Positions 5,345 to 10,296 of a stretch of DNA of 10,296 nucleotides are shown here, one piece after another. Positions within the stretch are counted from its first letter, which is position 1. Each line of letters opens with the position of its first letter. The position numbers and the translations under genes were made by a program. The notes under the pieces were generated by a model. The model was not told where the DNA came from. It saw nothing but the letters and a program-made list of their open reading frames with translations, and made no database searches. Origin of the DNA: Desulfobacterales bacterium (GTDB taxonomy: Bacteria > Desulfobacterota > Desulfobacteria > Desulfobacterales > JAHIVH01); NCBI GenBank assembly GCA_020056645.1, contig JAGVHJ010000242.1, forward strand, positions 1 to 10,296, in the 5' to 3' direction.

Positions 5345-7372
5345 GTGACGGTCGCCATCAATGAGATTTTTGATCGGCTACCGGCAGCGCCTGTGTTTAA
5401 AGAAGGCATCCGCCGGGCCCCGAAAAGAAATGTCGATCTCTCGAAAAACGATACCATCATTGCTTTAAAAAACGCCCTCCGTTACATTCCGGAAAAGTGG
5501 CACCGGAAGGTGGCTCCGGAATTTCTAAACGAACTTGAAACCCGTGGAAGAATTTACGGCTACCGGTTCAGACCCAAAGCCTCCCTGAAAGGGAAGCCCA
5601 TCCATGAATACCAGGGAAACTGCCTGGAGGGAAAAGCCTTTCAGGTGATGATCGACAACAATCTGGACCCGGATGTGGCCCTCTATCCTTACGAGCTCGT
5701 CACCTATGGTGAAACCGGTCAGGTGTGCCAGAACTGGATGCAGTACCGGTTGATCAAACGCTATCTGGAGCTTTTAAAACCCGATCAGACACTGGTGGTG
5801 GCGTCGGGTCACCCCCTGGGACTTTTTCCTTCCTTCAGCGAGTCACCCCGGGTCATCATCACCAATGGCCTGATGGTCGGTTTCGCCGACAACCCAGACG
5901 ATTTTCAGCGGGCTGCGGCCCTGGGAGTCGCAAACTACGGCCAGATGACCGCAGGTGGGTGGATGTACATCGGTCCCCAGGGAATTGTCCACGGCACTTA
6001 CAGCACTCTTCTCAATGCCGGACGATTGAAGCTGGGGATCAACGAAACCAACGATCTTTCGGGAAGGCTCTTTGTCTCTTCAGGTCTGGGGGGCATGAGC
6101 GGGGCCCAGGGAAAGGCCATTGAGATCGCAAACGGTGTGGGGATCATCGCCGAAGTCGACTATTCGAGAATCGAGACCCGGCATCGCCAGGGATGGGTGA
6201 GCCATGTGACCGACCATCCAGAGGACGCCTTTGGTCTGGCCGAGGCCTTTAAAAAGAGGGGCAAACGGATCGCCATCGCCTTTTATGGCAATATCGTGGA
6301 TCTTCTTTCCCATGCCGTTGAGAACCATATTCCCATCGACCTCTTGTCCGACCAGACCTCTTGCCATGCGGTCTACGAGGGCGGCTATTGTCCCCAGGGG
6401 CTCTCCTTTGAAGAGCGCACCGCGTTCCTTACCAGCGACATGGCCGGATTCCGCAGATGCGTCAACGCCTCGTTGAAAAAACAGTTCCAACTGATCCGGG
6501 AGTTGTCGACGCGAGGGACCTATTTTTTCGACTATGGCAACAGTTTTTTAAAGGCGGTCATGGACGCCGGTGTGAAAGCGGTGTGCCGGAACGGGAAAAA
6601 TGAACGGGAGGGGTTTATCTTTCCCTCCTATGTGGAAGATATCATGGGACCGCTTTTGTTCGATTATGGGTTCGGACCCTTTCGCTGGATCTGTCTCTCC
6701 GGAAAAAAGGAGGATCTCATCAAGACCGATGAAGCGGCCATGAGGTCTATCGATCCATCGAGCGGTTTCCAGAACAAGGACAATTATCATTGGATCAGGG
6801 ACGCCCGGAAACACAAGCTGGTGGTGGGGACCCAGGCCCGGATTCTTTATCAGGACGCCGAAGGACGGATGCGAATCGCCCTCGCCTTTAATCAGATGAT
6901 CCGGGAGGGAAAAATCGGTCCCGTGATGTTGGGACGGGATCACCACGACACCGGCGGCGCTGATTCGCCCTTCAGGGAGACGGCGAACATCAAAGACGGC
7001 AGCAACATCATGGCTGATATGGCTACCCACTCTTTTGCGGGAAACGCGGCCCGGGGAATGAGCATGGTTTCCCTCCATAACGGAGGCGGTGTCGGCGTTG
7101 GGCGGGCCATCAACGGCGGATTCGGTCTGGTGTTGGACGGTTCCCCCGACAAAGACGCCATCATCCGGAAAGCCATTTTCTGGGATGTGATGGGCGGTGT
7201 GGCGAGGCGGGCCTGGGCCGGAAACGCCCCAGCCATCCGGACCGTCACCGATGCGGTTCTGTCGCGGAAGGGCGAACTATGTGTCACGCTACCTGTGGAG
7301 TCCGATCCAGCGGAGATTGAATCTCTGGTGAATGAGGCGTGGCTCAAACGGGAAAAGACGGGGGGACGATGA
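5345..7372 (+). CDS. hutU: Urocanate hydratase (urocanase), long form
   Basis: Adds water to urocanate to give 4-imidazolone-5-propionate, using tightly bound NAD+ as electrophile; cytoplasmic. At about 675 residues it belongs to the long urocanase group (the mammalian enzyme is similar in length) rather than the roughly 556-residue Pseudomonas and Bacillus type. The NAD-binding signature GLGGMSGAQGKA is at 247-258, counted from the chosen start. YGQMTAGGWMYIGPQGIVHG precedes it. Near the C-terminus the conserved SPFRET, RDHHDTGG and SLHNGGGVGVGRAINGGFG are present. I prefer the GTG at 5345, with AAGGAGG (5332-5338) 6 bases upstream. An in-frame GTG at 5315 with GGAGG (5303-5307) is also possible and would add 10 residues, partly encoded by the second ribosome binding site itself. 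Its stop overlaps the ftcD start as ATGA. It is first in the hutU-ftcD-hutI-fchA operon. Confidence 0.95.
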   Translation: MTVAINEIFDRLPAAPVFKEGIRRAPKRNVDLSKNDTIIALKNALRYIPEKWHRKVAPEFLNELETRGRIYGYRFRPKASLKGKPIHEYQGNCLEGKAFQVMIDNNLDPDVALYPYELVTYGETGQVCQNWMQYRLIKRYLELLKPDQTLVVASGHPLGLFPSFSESPRVIITNGLMVGFADNPDDFQRAAALGVANYGQMTAGGWMYIGPQGIVHGTYSTLLNAGRLKLGINETNDLSGRLFVSSGLGGMSGAQGKAIEIANGVGIIAEVDYSRIETRHRQGWVSHVTDHPEDAFGLAEAFKKRGKRIAIAFYGNIVDLLSHAVENHIPIDLLSDQTSCHAVYEGGYCPQGLSFEERTAFLTSDMAGFRRCVNASLKKQFQLIRELSTRGTYFFDYGNSFLKAVMDAGVKAVCRNGKNEREGFIFPSYVEDIMGPLLFDYGFGPFRWICLSGKKEDLIKTDEAAMRSIDPSSGFQNKDNYHWIRDARKHKLVVGTQARILYQDAEGRMRIALAFNQMIREGKIGPVMLGRDHHDTGGADSPFRETANIKDGSNIMADMATHSFAGNAARGMSMVSLHNGGGVGVGRAINGGFGLVLDGSPDKDAIIRKAIFWDVMGGVARRAWAGNAPAIRTVTDAVLSRKGELCVTLPVESDPAEIESLVNEAWLKREKTGGR

Positions 7373-8274
7373 GCAACGAAAAAAAAATCGTCCAGTCGGT
7401 GCCCAATTTCAGTGAGGGAAGGAACAAGGAGGTTATCGAAAGGATTCTGGATCCCTTTCGAAAAAACGGCAATGTGAGACTCCTCGATTATCAGGCCGAT
7501 GCGGATCACAACCGGCTGGTGGTCACGATCATCGGAGAGGTGGCCTCGATTGCAGAGGCGATTTTAGAAGCGGTGGGCGTGGCGGTCTCTCTGATCGATC
7601 TTCGGGTTCACCGGGGCGCACACCCCCGGATGGGGGCCGTCGATGTGACGCCCTTTATTCCGTTGAGGCAGACGACCATGGAAGAGGCGGCGGCGCTCTC
7701 CAGGAGCGTGGGAGCGGAAATCGCTCGAAGGCACGGCGTTCCTGTTTTCCTCTACGAAAAATCGGCGACCGCGCCCCATCGGGAGAATCTCGCCTCGATC
7801 CGGAAAGGGGAGTTTGAGGCCATGGGGGAAAAAATGAAAGATCCCCTGTGGAAACCCGATTTCGGCCCAGATGCGCCCCATCCAAGCGCGGGGGTGACTG
7901 CGGTGGGCGCGCGCATGCCTCTCATCGCCTTTAATGTTACCTTAAATACGGAAGAGGAGGGGATCGCCGCCGTCATCGCCAGAAAGGTCCGGTTTTCAGG
8001 GGGCGGGTTTCGGTATTGCAAAGCCATCTCCGTGGTTTTGAAAGAAAAGAAACAGGTGCAGGTCTCGATGAATCTCACCGACTTCAAAAGGAGCGCCCTC
8101 TACAGCGTATTCGAAATGATCCGTATCGAGGCCGAGCGTTACGGAGTTTCCATCTCGGGAAGCGAGATCGTGGGATTGGCTCCCATGGAGGCCCTTCTGG
8201 ATGTGGCCGCCCACACCCTGAGGCTCACCCATCTGTCCGCCCATCAGATCATCGAGTCGAGACTTCTGGATTAA
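7369..8274 (+). CDS. ftcD: Glutamate formimidoyltransferase
   Basis: Transfers the formimino group of N-formimino-L-glutamate to tetrahydrofolate, yielding glutamate and 5-formimino-THF. The 301-residue product is the stand-alone transferase, corresponding to the N-terminal half of the bifunctional mammalian FTCD. The start IVQSVPNFSEGRNKEVI is typical of the family. RGAHPRMGAVDVTPFIPL carries the conserved histidine (His85, apparently equivalent to the catalytic His82 of the porcine enzyme). The C-terminal domain includes VQVSMNLTDFKRSALYSVFE and GSEIVGLAP. The ATG at 7369 overlaps the hutU stop by the 4-base ATGA, pointing to translational coupling. An in-frame GTG at 7339 lies within hutU and has no family support. 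Its presence next to a separate fchA shows that the folate branch is used rather than direct hydrolysis by HutG or HutF/FdhX enzymes, none of which is in the window. Confidence 0.95.
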   Translation: MSNEKKIVQSVPNFSEGRNKEVIERILDPFRKNGNVRLLDYQADADHNRLVVTIIGEVASIAEAILEAVGVAVSLIDLRVHRGAHPRMGAVDVTPFIPLRQTTMEEAAALSRSVGAEIARRHGVPVFLYEKSATAPHRENLASIRKGEFEAMGEKMKDPLWKPDFGPDAPHPSAGVTAVGARMPLIAFNVTLNTEEEGIAAVIARKVRFSGGGFRYCKAISVVLKEKKQVQVSMNLTDFKRSALYSVFEMIRIEAERYGVSISGSEIVGLAPMEALLDVAAHTLRLTHLSAHQIIESRLLD

Positions 8275-8289
8275 GAGGTGAAAAGAGCC

Positions 8290-9567
8290 ATGAATGGTGA
8301 TCTTTTTATCAAAAACGCCTCCCAGATCATCACCGTAAGCGGGGTTGCCGCCAAACGGGGCAAGGAGATGGGGGATATTGGCGTGATCGAAGGGGGCGCG
8401 GTGCTTGTGCAAAACGGCAAAATCACCGCCGTTGGCAAGAGCCCCGAACTTGAAGCGCGGGTGGACGGTGCGACAGAAACCATCGACGCCGCCGGCCGAA
8501 TCGTTCTTCCTGGCTTTGTGGATTCCCACACCCATCTGGTCTTTGCCGGGTTCCGGGCCGACGAGTTTCTCCTGAGGACCCAGGGCGCTTCTTATATGGA
8601 TATCATGAAGCGGGGGGGCGGCATCCAACGCACCGTGAATGACACCCGGAACGCATCGAAGGAGAGCCTGGAAAGGAGCGCGCTCAATTGGCTTGACCAC
8701 ATGCTTGAATTCGGCGTCACGACCGTCGAGGCCAAGAGCGGATACGGGCTTGACCGGGATACGGAGATCAAACAGCTTGAAGTGATGCAGTCGATTGATC
8801 GCCGTCATCCAGTGGATGTGGCGGCCACCTTTCTGGGGGCCCATGCCGTGCCACCCGATTACAAGGGAAGAACCGCCGCCTACCTTGAGTTTCTCCGCCA
8901 ATCGGTCATGCCCGAGATCCGGGAAAAGGGGCTCGCGGAGTTTTGCGATATTTTCTGCGAGAAGGGCGTTTTTTCCATCGAGCAGTCACGCATCTTTCTT
9001 GAAAGCGCAAGAAAGATGGGATTTTATTTGAAGATCCACGCCGATGAGATTTTTCCCCTGGGAGGCGCGGAACTGGCGGCATCCCTTGGGGCTCTCTCCG
9101 CCGATCATCTCCTCATGGCTTCGGACCAGGGCATCTCGAATCTTGCTAGAAAAGGTGTGATAGCGACGCTGCTTCCAGGAACCGCCTTTTGTCTTAAAGA
9201 GCCATACGCACGGGCGCGCCATATGATTGACCGGGGGTGCGCCGTGGCGCTCGCAACCGATTTTAATCCCGGAAGTTGCGCCACCTTTTCCATACCTTTC
9301 ATCATGGCCGTCGCTGTGATGCAAATGGGAATGACCATCGAAGAGGCGATCACGGCATTTACCTTGAACGGGGCCGCCGCCCTCATGAGAAGTCATCTCA
9401 TTGGAAGCATTGAGCCAGGTAAATGGGGGGACATGGTGGTGATCGATTATCCGTCTTATGGGTTTATACCCTATCATGCGGGGATGAATCCGGTTCAGCT
9501 CACAATCAAAAAGGGGAATATCGTATGGCGAAGAGAGAAGGGAACCTGTTATCCGGTTTCACCGTAA
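8290..9567 (+). CDS. hutI: Imidazolonepropionase
   Basis: Opens the ring of 4-imidazolone-5-propionate to give N-formimino-L-glutamate; a cytoplasmic metal-dependent amidohydrolase. From the chosen start the product has 425 residues, normal for the family. Metal ligands are visible: His80 and His82 in DSHTHLVFAG, His250 in KIHADE and Asp324 in ATDFNPGSC. The substrate-pocket motifs LGAHAVP (His185) and SGYGL are also present. The ATG at 8290 has AAGAGGTGA (8273-8281) at suitable spacing. A GTG at 8278 would add four residues, but it lies within that ribosome binding site. The gene follows the ftcD stop by 15 bases, and its end overlaps fchA by 43 bases in another frame. Confidence 0.95.
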   Translation: MNGDLFIKNASQIITVSGVAAKRGKEMGDIGVIEGGAVLVQNGKITAVGKSPELEARVDGATETIDAAGRIVLPGFVDSHTHLVFAGFRADEFLLRTQGASYMDIMKRGGGIQRTVNDTRNASKESLERSALNWLDHMLEFGVTTVEAKSGYGLDRDTEIKQLEVMQSIDRRHPVDVAATFLGAHAVPPDYKGRTAAYLEFLRQSVMPEIREKGLAEFCDIFCEKGVFSIEQSRIFLESARKMGFYLKIHADEIFPLGGAELAASLGALSADHLLMASDQGISNLARKGVIATLLPGTAFCLKEPYARARHMIDRGCAVALATDFNPGSCATFSIPFIMAVAVMQMGMTIEEAITAFTLNGAAALMRSHLIGSIEPGKWGDMVVIDYPSYGFIPYHAGMNPVQLTIKKGNIVWRREKGTCYPVSP

Positions 9568-10166
9568 GCGACTATCTTGATACAACCGGATCGGACGCCC
9601 CGGTTCCCGGTGGTGGATGCGCGGCGGCCCTATGCGCGGCCCTTGCGGCCGCTCTCGGAGAGATGGTCGCGAACCTCACCGTGGGACGGGAGAAATACAG
9701 GGAAAACGAGGCGGAAATGATCCGGTTTAGAGAGAAGCTCTCCCTCTGCCGGAAGAAAATGGAACTCCACATCGACCGGGACAAACAGGCCTACGAAAAG
9801 GTATTGGCCGCCTATAAAATCTCCAGGGACGCGGCCCATGAGTCGCTCCGGAAAAACGCGATCCAGATCGCCTTGAAGGAGGCGGCCATCGTTCCAGCCG
9901 AGGTGGCGAACGATGCGGTTCAGATCTTGTTCCTGATCGATAAGGTGATCAAAAAAGGAAACAGGAACGCGCTCACCGACGGAATCACGGGCGCGCTTCT
10001 GGCGCGATCGGCGGCGCTGGCGGCCCTGTTGAACGTCAAGGTCAATCTTTCGGCCATCCATGACGCCGCCTTTAAGGAAACCATCGAACAAGAGGTGGAA
10101 GAGCTGGAACAAAAAGCGATTCAGGCAGAAGGCGGCATCCTTGCCTGGTATCGCTCACTTCAGTAG
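9525..10166 (+). CDS. fchA: Formimidoyltetrahydrofolate cyclodeaminase
   Basis: Converts 5-formimino-THF to 5,10-methenyl-THF and ammonia, the final step that hands the histidine-derived carbon to the folate pool. The 213-residue, largely helical product matches the stand-alone cyclodeaminase and the C-terminal half of mammalian FTCD. Signatures are SDAPVPGGGCAAALCAALAA near the N-terminus (residues 23-42), DRDKQAYEKVLAAYK (84-98) with the conserved Asp-x-x-Ala-Tyr pattern, and ALTDGITGALLARSAA (149-164). The ATG at 9525 has AAGGGG (9511-9516) 8 bases upstream. An open frame continues upstream to 9423, but only as an overlap with hutI. The 43-base overlap with hutI suggests coupled translation. 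Other members of this fold (serine cycle and methenyl-THF cyclohydrolase relatives named FchA) share the motif, but the context settles the role. Confidence 0.93.
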   Translation: MAKREGNLLSGFTVSDYLDTTGSDAPVPGGGCAAALCAALAAALGEMVANLTVGREKYRENEAEMIRFREKLSLCRKKMELHIDRDKQAYEKVLAAYKISRDAAHESLRKNAIQIALKEAAIVPAEVANDAVQILFLIDKVIKKGNRNALTDGITGALLARSAALAALLNVKVNLSAIHDAAFKETIEQEVEELEQKAIQAEGGILAWYRSLQ

Positions 10167-10188
10167 CGGCGTTTGAAAATGCCGCTGC
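10163..10188 (+). terminator. Hairpin at the end of the hut operon, possible terminator
   Basis: GTAGCGGC (10163-10170) pairs with GCCGCTGC (10181-10188), with one G-T pair, around a 10-base loop in which TT and AA can pair further. It overlaps the fchA stop codon. Only a weak T stretch follows (ATTTTG from about 10199), so intrinsic termination is uncertain; the hairpin may instead protect the mRNA 3' end. Confidence 0.4.
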
Positions 10189-10224
10189 TTCCAGAACAAT
10201 TTTGTCCGCTTTATTTTGTAACGA

Positions 10225-10296
10225 GTAACTATTCAGCGCCGATTCATCAGGATGGCAAAAAGCCCGTTTTGTTCGTTCCGCACTTTTTTTCGGGAG
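10225..10296 (+). mobile_element. Left part of another copy of the palindromic MITE-like element, cut by the window edge
   Basis: This begins GTAACTATTCAG, the same terminal repeat as the 235-bp element. Over its 72 bases it aligns with the reverse complement of 5065-5135 at about 64 of 72 columns by hand, with one single-base indel. The rest of the copy would lie beyond the window. Its left flanking 8 bases, TGTAACGA (10217-10224), are the predicted target duplication, to be found again on the far side. Confidence 0.75.

Noticed and set aside
4909..5460. 183-residue minus-strand reading frame across the intergenic region and the hutU start
   Set aside because: It runs through both palindromic elements and then antisense into hutU, with no ribosome binding site or family resemblance. 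It is better explained as chance readthrough of repeats.
7996..8901. 301-residue minus-strand open frame opposite ftcD and hutI
   Set aside because: It is antisense to two certain genes and has no recognisable domain. It is a shadow of their codon bias.
1..10296. tRNA, rRNA, CRISPR array, phage or toxin-antitoxin genes
   Set aside because: I looked on both strands and saw no spaced direct repeats, no tRNA-like cloverleaf and no such protein families.

Overview
The window is about 10.3 kb of a Gram-negative bacterial chromosome of moderate G+C. Its core is a nearly complete histidine-degradation (hut) locus of the tetrahydrofolate-dependent type. The long form of urocanase, the FtcD plus FchA branch, an extracellular protein that resembles PEP-CTERM/exosortase substrates behind a sigma-54 promoter, and abundant small palindromic repeats fit a deltaproteobacterium (Desulfobacterota, for example a Desulfobacterales-like sulfate reducer). 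That placement is inference; there is no rRNA or other phylogenetic marker here.

Layout. Bases 1-126 (minus) are the start of a secreted protein that runs off the left edge. Behind it lie a two-hairpin leader, a sigma-54 -24/-12 promoter matching the consensus at every defined position (261-277) and a 9+9 bp palindrome (400-421) at a distance suited to an activator site. hutH (histidine ammonia-lyase) lies at 484-2013 on the minus strand. Diverging from it is a large membrane protein (2281-4893, plus) joining a GH17 beta-1,3-glucan-active domain to a processive GT2 glycosyltransferase. Then come hutU, ftcD, hutI and fchA (5345-10166, plus), tightly packed with overlaps and clearly one operon.

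Together HutH, HutU, HutI, FtcD and FchA take histidine to glutamate: histidine to urocanate, to imidazolonepropionate, to formiminoglutamate, to glutamate plus 5-formimino-THF, and finally to 5,10-methenyl-THF plus ammonia. The one-carbon unit is thus saved as folate rather than lost as formamide or formate. No hut regulator or transporter is visible. The glucan synthase is not part of this pathway and sits between hutH and the rest.

The least ordinary part is the gap between the glycosyltransferase stop codon and hutU (4894-5344). It consists almost wholly of two nested miniature elements. A 235-bp palindromic element (4901-5135) has 12-bp terminal inverted repeats and is flanked by an exact 8-bp direct repeat (ATTCCATT). 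The duplicated target appears to be the tip of a second, older palindromic element (5136-5259). The beginning of another copy of the first element occupies the right end of the window (10225-10296), so copies flank the hutU-fchA operon.
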